Source: Rhodopirellula islandica
GTDB lineage: Bacteria; Planctomycetota; Planctomycetia; Pirellulales; Pirellulaceae
Length of the DNA: 64,000 nucleotides
NCBI RefSeq assembly: GCF_001027925.1
Contig: NZ_LECT01000003.1
Coordinates: 1 to 64,000, forward strand
Direction of reading: 5' to 3'
Part shown: positions 53,356-62,289 of the stretch, piece after piece
Layout: every line of letters begins with the position of its first letter
Position numbering within the stretch: position 1 is the stretch's first letter
Program-made: the position numbers and the translations under genes
The notes under the pieces: model-generated
The model's database searches: none
The model's input: the letters and a program-made list of their open reading frames with translations, nothing else
What the model was told of the DNA's origin: nothing

Positions 53356-53484
53356 ATTTTCCAGTCAAAAGTTTGATTCCCCCTACACGAAAGTGGCGGG
53401 TGCGTGAGAGAATGCCGCCCGTGTCGGTCACTCAGTGGCTGGCGAGTTTGGTTTTTTCCTGGCAATTTCCCTCTTGGCGTCAAA

Positions 53485-54789
53485 ATGAGTGACACCTTCA
53501 ATCCCGACACGCCCAACATCGACGCTCCTGCAATCGATTCGCCCACGACGGATCCAGAGCCAGCGGAATTTGAAGTGAAGATGGCCTCGCGAGTCGATCG
53601 CTTGCCGCCGTACATGTTTGGTCGCATCAACAGTTTGCTGTACCAGAAGCGTTGTGCGGGAGACGATGTGATCGATCTTGGGATGGGGAATCCCTCGGAT
53701 CCGCCGGACCCGGTCGTGATTCAGAAGCTGACTGACGCGGCGTCGGATGTTGGCAATCACGGTTACAGCAAATCCAACGGGATCACGAATTTGCGTCGTG
53801 AGGTGGCCAGCAAATATCACCGAAAATACGGTGTGAGCTTGGATCCAGAAGGCGAGATCATCGCTTGTTTGGGGAGCAAGGAGGGCTTCTCGCACATGTG
53901 TTTGGCTCTGATGGGGCCTGGTGACACGGCGATTATTCCCTCGCCCTATTTCCCGGTTCACATGTACGGCGTGATTCTGGCTTCCGGAAATGTTGTGGCG
54001 CTGGACGTCGCGGATCCGGATAAGTTCCTGAGTAATGTGGCCTACACCTGCGAGAATTTGACGCCTCGCCCGAAGGTTTTGATCGTCAATTATCCCCACA
54101 ACCCTTCGTCGGCTGTGATCGAAGCGGACTTCTTTGTCGAGGTCGTTCGGCTGGCGAAGAAGTACGGCTTGATGGTCATTCATGACTTCGCTTACGCCGA
54201 CGTGGCTTTCGATGGCTATGTGCCGCCGAGTTTTCTGTCGGCGCCTGGGGCCAAGGACGTGGGCGTTGAGTTCACGACGATGAGCAAGGGGTACAACATG
54301 GCCGGTTGGCGTGTTGGTTTCTGTGCTGGGAATGCGGACATGGTCCGTGGGTTGGGTACCATCAAAGGTTACTACGATTACGGCATGTTCCAGGCCATTC
54401 AGATCGCGGCGATCGTTGCTCTCCGTGAGACCGAGGCAACTGTTTTGCAGCAGTCGCAGGTTTACCAAGGCCGGCGTGATGTGCTGGTCAGCGGTTTGCG
54501 TCGACTGGGGTGGAATGTCAATCCGCCCAAGGCAGGCATGTTCGTGTGGGCAGAGGTGCCGGAGCCTTGGAAGAGTCAGATGAGCACGATGGATTTCGCG
54601 ATGAAGTTGCTGGAGGAAGGCAACGTTGCTGTCAGCCCAGGCAGTGGCTTTGGTGCGGCTGGAGAAGGCTATTTGCGGATGTCATTGGTTGAGAATGAGC
54701 ATCGGTTGCGGCAGGCGGTCCGGCAGATCGGGAAGTGTTTGTCGCCCGGTAGGAAGGGTGCTGATTCGGTCGCCTCGTCGGCTTCGTAG
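53485..54789 (+). CDS. class I/II aminotransferase
   Basis: Predicted product is 434 residues from ATG 53485 ([13 protein letters not shown]). After a Pro/Asp-rich leader (1-35) the PLP fold type I domain shows [47 protein letters not shown], Asp234 in HDFAYAD and the Schiff-base Lys268 in [15 protein letters not shown]. It resembles the alanine/LL-diaminopimelate/methionine aminotransferase-like group. The exact amino acid cannot be read. It is followed 92 bases later by the DUF2760 gene. Confidence 0.9.
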   Translation: MSDTFNPDTPNIDAPAIDSPTTDPEPAEFEVKMASRVDRLPPYMFGRINSLLYQKRCAGDDVIDLGMGNPSDPPDPVVIQKLTDAASDVGNHGYSKSNGITNLRREVASKYHRKYGVSLDPEGEIIACLGSKEGFSHMCLALMGPGDTAIIPSPYFPVHMYGVILASGNVVALDVADPDKFLSNVAYTCENLTPRPKVLIVNYPHNPSSAVIEADFFVEVVRLAKKYGLMVIHDFAYADVAFDGYVPPSFLSAPGAKDVGVEFTTMSKGYNMAGWRVGFCAGNADMVRGLGTIKGYYDYGMFQAIQIAAIVALRETEATVLQQSQVYQGRRDVLVSGLRRLGWNVNPPKAGMFVWAEVPEPWKSQMSTMDFAMKLLEEGNVAVSPGSGFGAAGEGYLRMSLVENEHRLRQAVRQIGKCLSPGRKGADSVASSAS

Positions 54790-54881
54790 TCGTTTTTTAT
54801 TCGTGCTGGGGTTTGCCGGGCGCGATGGTTTGTGTTGGTCGGCCGGTTTGGGTCGTGGTTGGTTCTTGAGGTGACATCGAG

Positions 54882-55430
54882 ATGCGTTTGGGTTTGGCTC
54901 TGAGAGCTTTTTGGAAAGCGATGTTTGACCGTCAAGTCGCCGAGCGCGTCGCGCTGGCTCTGGATGGCGTCGATTTGGCGTCGCAGTCAGTGGCGGAATC
55001 CACGCCGGCAGTCGTGGGGAAAGAACCGGTGGGGGGCGCCCCGCGGGAGTCTGCTCAAAGCGATGCTGTCACGTTGTTGGCGGCGCTTCAGCGGGACGCT
55101 CGTTTGGTCGATCTGATCCATGAGAATCTGGATCAGTACGCGGACGATCAGGTTGGTGCGGCGGCTCGCCCGTGTTTGAAACAGTGCCGTCAAACGCTGG
55201 ATCGGTTGTTGGGGATCGTTCCGCTCGTGGAAGTGGGTGACGGGCAGGTGCTTCCGGTGGATGCGTCCACTTCCTCCGCTCGTTTGCGCTGGGTGGGTGA
55301 GTCCAGTGGTGCCTCGCAGGGCAAGGTGGTTCATCATGGTTGGGTTGCCACTCAGGTTCAGTTGCCCGCTTGGTCAGGCAGTGCCGACGACGCGTTGGTG
55401 ATTGCTCCGGCGCAGGTTCAGGCTCCCTGA
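54882..55430 (+). CDS. DUF2760 domain protein
   Basis: Predicted product is 182 residues. The DUF2760 pattern is present: DAVTLLAALQRDARLVDLIHENLDQYADDQVGAAAR, then VHHGWVATQVQLPAW near the end. The first 55 residues are a variable, partly helical leader. The family has no known function; some members lie near chaperone-like genes. Here it sits beside fusA, facing it. Confidence 0.85.
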   Translation: MRLGLALRAFWKAMFDRQVAERVALALDGVDLASQSVAESTPAVVGKEPVGGAPRESAQSDAVTLLAALQRDARLVDLIHENLDQYADDQVGAAARPCLKQCRQTLDRLLGIVPLVEVGDGQVLPVDASTSSARLRWVGESSGASQGKVVHHGWVATQVQLPAWSGSADDALVIAPAQVQAP

Positions 55431-55442
55431 TTCGTCGCGCGA

Positions 55443-55495
55443 TGCCCTCCCCCGGAAAGCTCGCTGAACGCTCGTTTTCCGACCCCTCCCAACTT
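55443..55495 (-). repeat. 63-base dispersed repeat, copy 3 (partial, reversed)
   Basis: TGCCCTCCCCCGGAAAGCTC followed by GCTGAACGCTCGTTTTCCGACCC is the reverse complement of the repeats at 23701 and 24164. The GCGGGCGGGG end is replaced. Confidence 0.7.
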
Positions 55496-55599
55496 CGAGG
55501 TCGTGCAGTTTTTTGGTGCTGGGTTTTGGCGGGTTTCTGCAGCAACCACCAATCACAACCCGAAGCGCGAGCGAGGGACGCCCCAACTCCCACGACGGC

Positions 55600-55690
55600 C
55601 CCATCCGGGGCGACCGTTTGTTTTCCGGCATCGGTCTCTCGGGGCTTCCGCCCCGAGCTAACCATGACGGCCCCATCCGGGGCGATACCC
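55600..55690. repeat. CCCCATCCGGGG repeat cluster, copy 2
   Basis: GGCCCCATCCGGGGCGA, then CTCGGGGCTTCCGCCCCGAG, then CGGCCCCATCCGGGGCGA. The order is the same as at 24068-24157, with the intervening words changed. Two copies at distant loci show a dispersed composite element. Confidence 0.7.
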
Positions 55691-56000
55691 AGACGCCCGC
55701 CACCATTGTGCTGCAAGTCGTTGCTGGGTCGGCACTGAAGCGCTGCGCGGCCTCGGTTAGGTGGGGGCGCTGCGTAGCAGCACACCCCCGGAAACCGTGC
55801 CTCCCGAGAGACTCTCCGTCCCGCCGTGGGGTTTGCATGTCCATCGGTGGCGCTATCGCTTACCGGCGGCTACCATCTTGCATCCCTGCCGGGATGAAAA
55901 CTTGTGCAAGCGACAATGCTCTCCAGCCCAAACGTTCAGCAGCCCAGGCGAACGCCCAAGCGGCTCACATCGTTTTGTCCGATCATTTCTGCCGACGTGC

Positions 56001-58094
56001 TTAGTACTGGAAGCTGTCCGCGTCTTCTTGGGGAGCTGCTTGGTAGCCGTAGGGTTCCATGCTGCTTCCTGCTCGGCCTTGGCTGAGGCTTCGTACGGCT
56101 CCGGAGTAGCCGAACATCTCTTTGAGTGGAGCGTGGGCAGTGATCACGGTCATGGCTCCACGGCTTTCGGTGGAGGCGATGATGGCGCGGCGTTGCTGCA
56201 GGTCGCCCACGATCTCCCCCATGTAGTCTTCTGGCGTGGTGACTTCGACTCGCATGACGGGTTCGAGTAGCACGGGGCCTGCCGCTTGCAGTCCGCTTTC
56301 AAAGGCGTCGCCGGCAGCGATTCGGAAGGCAACTTCGTCGCTGCCTTCTTCTGCCATTTCCGCGTCCAGCACATCGATTCGGACGCCCGAGAGCGGGAAG
56401 CCAGCGATCATCCCGCCGCCTTCTGCTCGGTCGCGGAGTTCTTCGATGGCGGCGCTACGGACGGCGTTGGGGAGGCCGACGTCGGGCGGGAGTCGGTCGA
56501 ACACGACGACAGGGTCGGATGGGGTTTCGGTGGGGCTGATCTTCACTTTCAGGCGAGCGAACATTTGTGTGGATCCGACCACTCGGTTGCATTGGCCGAC
56601 GATTTCGGCTTTGCCGCCGATGGTTTCACGGTAGTTCACGCGAGGTTTGTAGAACTTGACGTTCAATCCGAAGTCGCGAGTCAGGCGGTGCTGGATGACC
56701 TCGAGATGGAGTTCGCCCATCCCGCTGATGATCGTTTGCCCGATCTCTTCGTTGTCGATCGCTCGGAAGGTTGGGTCCTGTCGGCGGAGCATGTCGAGTG
56801 TTTCTTCGAGTTTCTTTCGGTCGGCAGTGCTCTCCGGTTCGATTGCCATGGACAACACTGTTTCGGCGAACTTGATGCTGGGCAGTTCGATCGTCTCTTT
56901 GGTGTCGCAAACGGTGTCGCCTGTGATGGCAAATCGGGGGCCGATCACGCAGCAGATGTCGCCTGCACCGACGGAGTCCACTTGTCCGTCGCGTTCCTTT
57001 TTGGAGGCGTGGATTTGCCAGATTTGGGCGATGTTTTCCTTTTTGTCTCGGTTGGGGCACTGCACCCGTGAGTTTTGTTTGAGCTCCCCGCTGTAGATCC
57101 GGATCCAGTAGTTGTCGCCCGTTTTGGCGGGCAGGATCTTGAAGACGAGTCCGCAGAAAGGCTCTTTGGGGTCTGGGTTTCGCGAGAGCGTTTGGTCTGG
57201 TTTTTTGGGGTCGTGGCCTTCAACGGGCGGGCGGTCCAGGGGGCTGGGCAGGAAGTTTCCGACGCCGGTCATCAGGGGTTGGACTCCGATGCCATGCAGT
57301 GCCGAGCCGCAGAAGACGGGTTGGATGATTCGTTCCAGGCAGCCGTGTCGGAGTGCTGCCAGGATGACTTCGCGAGGGATTTCCTTTTCCTCCATCGCGA
57401 GGGCCATGGCCTCTTCGCTGATTTCGTAGACCGCCTCCATCATCTGTTCTCGCCAGATTGCAGCGTCGTCGGCGAGTTCGGCGGGCAGTTCGGTCTCTGT
57501 GATCTGCTTGCCTTCCGTTTCTGGGTCGAACTGCAGGAGTTTCATGTCGACCAGGTCGATCACGCCGCGGAACGGGTTGTCGACGTGGGCGGGGCCTTCT
57601 CCGACCGGCAGTTCCACCGCGACTGGTCGCCCGCCGAGTCGTGGTCCGATGTCGTTGAAGACGGTCTCGAAGCTGGCGCCTTCGCGGTCCATTTTGTTGA
57701 TGAAGACGATCCGTGGGACTTCGTAGCGGTCGGCCTGGCGCCAGACGGTCTCGCTTTGGGCTTCCACGCCTTCACGGGCAGAGAAGACCACCACGGCCCC
57801 GTCGAGGACTCGGAGGCAGCGTTCCACTTCGGCGGTGAAGTCAACGTGTCCGGGCGTGTCGAGGAGGTTGATGTTGTAGTCGCCCCAGGCGTACTTCACG
57901 CAGGCGCTGAAGATCGTGATGCCGCGTTCTTGTTCCTCGGGGTCGTCATCGGTGTCGGTGGTGCCGTGGTCCACTCGGCCGACCCGGTGTTTCGCCCCGC
58001 TGAGGTAAAGCATTCGCTCAGTGACGGTGGTTTTCCCCGCGTCGATGTGGGCGATGATACCGATGTTGCGAATCTTGGATATGTCGGCGGCCAT
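56001..58094 (-). CDS. fusA: elongation factor G
   Basis: Predicted product is 697 residues from ATG 58094 (MAADISKIRNIGIIAHIDAG). G motifs: AHIDAGKTT (P-loop), ERGITIFSA (switch I), DTPGHVDF (switch II) and NKMD. Domains II to V follow, with GMGELHLEV in domain III and GYSGAVRSLSQGRAGSSMEPYGY at the C-terminus. It translocates tRNA and mRNA on the ribosome. Switch I has Phe where many EF-Gs have Gln or Thr. Planctomycetes carry several EF-G subtypes; which one this is would need a phylogeny, though its place after rpsL-rpsG argues for the main factor. The long upstream frame to 58175 is not conserved. Confidence 0.94.
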   Translation of the reverse strand: MAADISKIRNIGIIAHIDAGKTTVTERMLYLSGAKHRVGRVDHGTTDTDDDPEEQERGITIFSACVKYAWGDYNINLLDTPGHVDFTAEVERCLRVLDGAVVVFSAREGVEAQSETVWRQADRYEVPRIVFINKMDREGASFETVFNDIGPRLGGRPVAVELPVGEGPAHVDNPFRGVIDLVDMKLLQFDPETEGKQITETELPAELADDAAIWREQMMEAVYEISEEAMALAMEEKEIPREVILAALRHGCLERIIQPVFCGSALHGIGVQPLMTGVGNFLPSPLDRPPVEGHDPKKPDQTLSRNPDPKEPFCGLVFKILPAKTGDNYWIRIYSGELKQNSRVQCPNRDKKENIAQIWQIHASKKERDGQVDSVGAGDICCVIGPRFAITGDTVCDTKETIELPSIKFAETVLSMAIEPESTADRKKLEETLDMLRRQDPTFRAIDNEEIGQTIISGMGELHLEVIQHRLTRDFGLNVKFYKPRVNYRETIGGKAEIVGQCNRVVGSTQMFARLKVKISPTETPSDPVVVFDRLPPDVGLPNAVRSAAIEELRDRAEGGGMIAGFPLSGVRIDVLDAEMAEEGSDEVAFRIAAGDAFESGLQAAGPVLLEPVMRVEVTTPEDYMGEIVGDLQQRRAIIASTESRGAMTVITAHAPLKEMFGYSGAVRSLSQGRAGSSMEPYGYQAAPQEDADSFQY

Positions 58095-58237
58095 GGCGAG
58101 TCGGTGCGGTGGGAAGCGGTTTGGGGCGGGTGCGCAAAGAAAAATCGCGATCCGGCAGAGCCGAATCGCGACCAATTGTGAACGTTAGAGGGCGTTGCGC
58201 GTAGCGGCTGAATATGAATTCAGACGTTCGCGGCAGA

Positions 58238-58711
58238 TCACCAAGCGAAGTGAGCGAATGCCTTGTTGGCGTCAGCCATGCGGTGCGTGTTTTCGCGTTT
58301 GGTGTAAGCGGCGCCTTCTTTCTTGAAGCCAGCCAGCAGTTCATCGGCCAGTTTCAAGGCCATTGGGCGGCCCTTTTTGTCGCGGACAGCGGACAGGATC
58401 CAGCGAATCGCGAGGCTCTGTTGGCGAGCCTTGTTGACTTGCATTGGGACCTGGTAGCTGGCACCACCGACTCGCTTGCTGCGAACTTCGATGTAAGGCT
58501 TGATGTTTTCCAGGGCTGCTTCGAAGACTTCGATGGGAGTCTCTTCGCCTTCGTGGCGTTTGCCAATCTCATCCAGGGCATCGTAGAAGACTCGCTGAGC
58601 GGTGGTCTTCTTTCCGTCCAGCATCAAGCAATTGATGAATTTGCTAGCCAGCAACGAGTGGTGCCGCGGGTCGCCTTTGAGTTGCGAGCGGCTGGAAGTG
58701 ATGCGTCCCAT
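58238..58711 (-). CDS. rpsG: 30S ribosomal protein S7
   Basis: Predicted product is 157 residues: [60 protein letters not shown] and the ending [22 protein letters not shown]. It organises the head of the small subunit and, in E. coli, controls the str operon. Confidence 0.97.
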   Translation of the reverse strand: MGRITSSRSQLKGDPRHHSLLASKFINCLMLDGKKTTAQRVFYDALDEIGKRHEGEETPIEVFEAALENIKPYIEVRSKRVGGASYQVPMQVNKARQQSLAIRWILSAVRDKKGRPMALKLADELLAGFKKEGAAYTKRENTHRMADANKAFAHFAW

Positions 58712-58785
58712 GAATGTCAGATCGAGCTACGAAGGGAATGGGTGGGTTGGAAACGACGGATGCCGAGAAGAGGAAAGCCGAAGCT

Positions 58786-59151
58786 TTACTTCTTGGCTCC
58801 GTAACGGCTGCGGGATTGCTTGCGGCCATCGACACCCAGTGCATCGCGTGAACCGCGAACAACTTGGTAACGAACACCGGGCAAATCGCGAACGCGGCCA
58901 CCGCGAACGAGCACGATCGAGTGCTCTTGCAGGTTGTGGCCTTCGCCGGGGATGTAAACCGTGACTTCTTTGCCGTTGCTCAATCGAACCCGGGTGATTT
59001 TCCGCAGAGCCGAGTTTGGCTTCTTGGGGGTCATGGTCCGGACTTGCAGGCAAACACCCTGTTTTTGAGGGCATTTCTCGAGAACCGGCGACTTGCTCTG
59101 GCTCTTCTTCTGCTTCCGGTTTTTGCGGACGAGTTGATTGATGGTTGGCAT
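58786..59151 (-). CDS. rpsL: 30S ribosomal protein S12
   Basis: Predicted product is 121 residues: [43 protein letters not shown] with the decoding Lys in TPKKPNS, and [27 protein letters not shown]. It contributes to decoding; the Lys linked to streptomycin response is unmodified. First gene of the str cluster here. Confidence 0.98.
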   Translation of the reverse strand: MPTINQLVRKNRKQKKSQSKSPVLEKCPQKQGVCLQVRTMTPKKPNSALRKITRVRLSNGKEVTVYIPGEGHNLQEHSIVLVRGGRVRDLPGVRYQVVRGSRDALGVDGRKQSRSRYGAKK

Positions 59152-59500
59152 GAAAACAATGCAATTGAACGGTGATGTGTCGCGGCACGCAACTTGGGCC
59201 GAGATTTTTGCAAGCGGCGAAGTATGGCGGCTGTGCCATTTCTGTCAAGGCCGAAATGCGGTTGAAACGCATTCTGGTGGCATTCTGGGGCGTTTGCAAG
59301 GACTCCCCATCCCGATGTCGTGACAAAGCTTCGCGAATCGCGTGGCTTCGAATGAATCTCTTTTCGTCTGGGTGTGGAGTGTTCCCCAGTTTTCTTCGCT
59401 GTGGCAGGATGATTTGCCGAGGAAACAGGTCTCGTTGTAGAACGATTGTCCTTGCCGTCGCCACCATCCATGTTTTTTGCTTTTGACTCTTGGTGACCTT
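59152..59500. other. divergent region upstream of rpsL
   Basis: 349 bases between the leftward str cluster and the rightward DUF72 gene. It should hold the str promoter. No gene-like frame and no certain boxes seen. Confidence 0.45.
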
Positions 59501-60403
59501 GTGAACCAGCCTCGCGAAATCCTTTCGTCACCGAAGTGGCCGCTTTCGGTCGGGGCTCCGGTCTGGGCCTGCGACGGTTGGGCTGGCGTGGTTTATCCCT
59601 CCAAGACCCCGCGGAGCGAATGGCTTGCGTGGTACACGCGGACGTTCAACACCGTCGAGGGAAATAGCACGTTTTATGCGGTCCCCAGCGAGTCCACTTT
59701 TCGCGGTTGGGCCGAGCAGGCAGCTGAGGGATTTGAGTTTTGCTTCAAATTTCCCAAGCGAATCTCCCACGACAGCATGCTGCAGGACTGTGACGAGGAA
59801 GTGCGAGAATTCTTATCGCGGTTGCGAGTGATTGCCCAAGCGGATCGGTTGGGGCCGACGTTCTTGCAGTTGGGGCCCCAGTTTGGTCCGGATCGGTTGC
59901 CAGTGCTGGCTCGGTTTCTCCGCCGTTTGCCGCGTGAATTGCCCTGGGCGGTTGAGTTGCGGCATCACGATTGGTTTGATTCCGGGGACCAGGAAGCACG
60001 CGTGAACGAGCTTCTGAGAGACCTGCAAATTGACAAGGTCACCTTCGACAGTCGGCCGCTGTTTCAATCGCCGCCAGAAGATGCCATCGAAGAAAAGTCG
60101 CAGGTTCGCAAGCCACAAACGCCGGTTCGGCAAACCGTCACTGGTCAGCGTCCAATGCTTCGCATCGTGGGACGCAATCGAATTGAATTGACTCAATCGT
60201 TTCTGGATCAATGGTTGCCGATCTTGGTCGGCTGGGTGGAGGCGGGGTTGCGTCCGATCGTGTTCACTCACACGCCTGATGATCGCTTGGCACCTCGGTT
60301 TGCTGAGTTGTTGCTCGCAAAATTGGCCGGCGAGATGCCCGGTGTGGACTTCACCCTGCCCCGCCCTCCACAATCTCCCGAACAACTTTCGCTGCTGGAT
60401 TGA
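59501..60403 (+). CDS. DUF72 family protein
   Basis: Predicted product is 300 residues from GTG 59501 (VNQPREILSSP); a TTG at 59477 is the other candidate. The DUF72 TIM-barrel-like pattern is clear: VGAPVWACDGWAGVVYPSK, YTRTFNTVEGNSTFYAVPS, FCFKFPKRISHD, LGPTFLQLGPQFGP and AVELRHHDWF. The family has no proven function. The 3' end is followed by an enoyl-CoA hydratase-type gene 52 bases on. Confidence 0.88.
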   Translation: MNQPREILSSPKWPLSVGAPVWACDGWAGVVYPSKTPRSEWLAWYTRTFNTVEGNSTFYAVPSESTFRGWAEQAAEGFEFCFKFPKRISHDSMLQDCDEEVREFLSRLRVIAQADRLGPTFLQLGPQFGPDRLPVLARFLRRLPRELPWAVELRHHDWFDSGDQEARVNELLRDLQIDKVTFDSRPLFQSPPEDAIEEKSQVRKPQTPVRQTVTGQRPMLRIVGRNRIELTQSFLDQWLPILVGWVEAGLRPIVFTHTPDDRLAPRFAELLLAKLAGEMPGVDFTLPRPPQSPEQLSLLD

Positions 60404-60455
60404 GCCAATCTGTTGCGGCGCACTTTCAATCGGCTTCTCCTCTCAGGGTTTTCTC

Positions 60456-61244
60456 ATGCAACATCTGGATGTTCGAATTCACAACAACGTGGCAACCGTG
60501 TTGATGGATCGGCCGGAAAAGCATGGCGCGCTCAGTCCCGGGTTGCTGTTTGATCTCAACGAAGCTCTCGGTGATGTGCATCAAGAGAAGCGTGTTCGGG
60601 CGGTCGTGCTGTCCTCGCGAGGTGATCACTTTTGCTCGGGAGTTGACCTGCAAGTGTTCCAACAGATCGCGGATTTGCCCGAGTCCGAGCGGATGCAGCA
60701 ATGGTTCGAATACTGGCGAGCGGTTTCCGAGACCTGCGAGAAGATGCTGCGATTCCCCAAGCCCATCATCGCGGCGGTGGACGGCGCCGCGATTGGAGCC
60801 GGTTTCGCCCTGATGCTGGCGTCGGACCTGTGCGTTGCCAGCAAGCGAGCGACCTTCGCTGCTGACGCCGCTCGCCGTGGCTTGGTCGGAGGCGTGACGA
60901 CGGCGTTGTTGTCCTTTCGGGTTGGCGCGGCCGCCGCTGCCAGGCTGACTTTGGCGGGCGAAACCATTGATGCCAACGAAGCCCAACGCTTGAATTTGCT
61001 GTGCCAATCGCCGGTGGTGTCGGACCAAGTTTGGGTGGTGGCCAGCGAGTGGGCGGCGCGCTGCAGCGAAGGGCCTTCCGAAGCCGTCCAGGCGTCCAAG
61101 CGATTGCTCAATGAAAGCGTCGGCGAAGCGTTGCTGACTCAGATCTCGGCCGCGGCCGCGGACAGTGCGTCCGCTTGCACGACGGAATCCGCCGCCGAAG
61201 GGGTTGCCGCGTTCCTGGAAAAACGCAAGCCAAGCTGGCCGTAG
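60456..61244 (+). CDS. enoyl-CoA hydratase/isomerase family protein
   Basis: Predicted product is 262 residues from ATG 60456 (MQHLDVRIHNNVATVLMDRP). Crotonase-fold marks are the first oxyanion segment SSRGDHFCSGVDLQVF and the second PIIAAVDGAAIGAGFALMLASD. The usual catalytic Glu positions are not obvious in RRGLVGGVTTALL, so the reaction may differ from simple hydration (isomerase, or ring-type chemistry). Substrate unknown, as usual in this family. The upstream frame to 60279 overlaps the DUF72 gene and is shadow. Confidence 0.87.
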   Translation: MQHLDVRIHNNVATVLMDRPEKHGALSPGLLFDLNEALGDVHQEKRVRAVVLSSRGDHFCSGVDLQVFQQIADLPESERMQQWFEYWRAVSETCEKMLRFPKPIIAAVDGAAIGAGFALMLASDLCVASKRATFAADAARRGLVGGVTTALLSFRVGAAAAARLTLAGETIDANEAQRLNLLCQSPVVSDQVWVVASEWAARCSEGPSEAVQASKRLLNESVGEALLTQISAAAADSASACTTESAAEGVAAFLEKRKPSWP

Positions 61245-61269
61245 TTGGCTGGTGGATAGCTGGGCTGCG

Positions 61270-61481
61270 TCAACTAGGTGGAGGATTGCCGCGTTTTCAT
61301 AACCCGACGCGTGACGGCCTGTTGATTGAATCCTAACCCATAGCGTGAGCGAGGGATCGCAACGAGCCTGTGGGTCCCTCGCTCACGCATCGGGTTGTGA
61401 ACTCGAGTGAATCAACAAGCCGGTGAGCGAGGGAATCAACGCAACTCGATTCCGCTTCGGGTTATGACGGAGAGCTAGTTG
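61270..61481. repeat. 212-bp nested palindrome
   Basis: From outside in: CAACTAG/CTAGTTG, CATAACCCGA/CGGGTTATG, TTGATT/AATCAA pieces, and a long core GCGTGAGCGAGGGA (from 61343) against TCCCTCGCTCACGC (to 61388). CGGTGAGCGAGGGAATCAAC on the right adds a further related word. The element fills nearly the whole spacer between the hydratase gene and trmB (convergent), and could terminate both. Confidence 0.75.
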
Positions 61482-61493
61482 GCGAGGTACCAG

Positions 61494-62156
61494 TCAGATG
61501 CGTTTGCGGTAGCAAACTCGGTAGACCGGAATGCCCATCTTGCGACTGCGGCGTTCGAAGTGGGTGTGGAAGTCCAGGTCGTGGGTGGATTCCCGCTGAG
61601 TTTCCGGCAACGGCACGCCCAGTTCCGGTGCGATTTCGGCGATCAATTCCACGGTCAGCTCAAAGTAATCCAACACGTCCGTCCAGAAATGCAGCCGGCC
61701 GCCGACGCGGAGGCAGCGACTGAAGTTGAGAATGTTGTCGTGACTGAGGACGCGACGTTTTCGGTGCCGTTTTTTCCACCACGGATCGGGGAAGTAAACA
61801 TGAACGGCTTCCAGCGATCCGTCTTCGATTCGTTTGCCCTCGTCGGTGACCGCAAACAGCGGGGTGGCGTCGCCGGCCAGCATCTTTGCGTTGGCTCGCT
61901 CTCGTTTGGCCAGCCTGGCGGCGGCGTGAGCGGCGTATTTGCGAGCGATTTCGATCCCGAAGTAATTGTGCTCGGGGCGACGATCGGATTCCGTCTGAAT
62001 GAACAGCCCTTTCCCGCTGCCGACTTCGATTTCCAGCGGTTGATCGTTGCCGAATAGCGATTGGCTGTTGATCACTGCCGGCAAATCCTCGGGCGTTTTC
62101 AGCCAGGAATCCAGGTCCAAGGCGGGGTTGGGTTTTCGGAGGGCGGCGCGAGGCAT
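61494..62156 (-). CDS. trmB: tRNA (guanine46-N7)-methyltransferase
   Basis: Predicted product is 220 residues. TrmB marks are the SAM site PLEIEVGSGKGLFI, NYFGIEIARKYA, the catalytic segment VHVYFPDPWWKKRHRKRRV, and the C-terminal THFERRSRKMGIPVYRVCY. It makes m7G46 in tRNA variable loops. The product begins MPRAALRKPNPALDLDSW. It is divergent from the hemD-hemE gene. Confidence 0.95.
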   Translation of the reverse strand: MPRAALRKPNPALDLDSWLKTPEDLPAVINSQSLFGNDQPLEIEVGSGKGLFIQTESDRRPEHNYFGIEIARKYAAHAAARLAKRERANAKMLAGDATPLFAVTDEGKRIEDGSLEAVHVYFPDPWWKKRHRKRRVLSHDNILNFSRCLRVGGRLHFWTDVLDYFELTVELIAEIAPELGVPLPETQRESTHDLDFHTHFERRSRKMGIPVYRVCYRKRI

Positions 62157-62289
62157 GCGAACGAAGCTGTTGAGGGAAAGGCGAAAGACGGTCTGCCGTC
62201 ATCGTAACGCGACGCAAAATCTCTACAATCTTGCCTTCCCGCTTTCTTCCCGGCTCGATTTGCCTCCCCCTAACGGATCCAGCACCTGC

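Larger units (their letters stand above)
55431..56000. other. repeat-rich spacer between DUF2760 and fusA
   Basis: 570 bases between convergent genes, with no supported gene. It holds a reversed copy of the 63-base repeat (55443-55495), the CCCCATCCGGGG cluster (55600-55690), and part of the palindromic element seen at 22134 (about 55925-56000). Confidence 0.6.

Noticed and set aside
57075..58181. 368-codon open frame on the plus strand
   Set aside because: Antisense to fusA; the translation is Val/Asp/Phe-rich with no family pattern.
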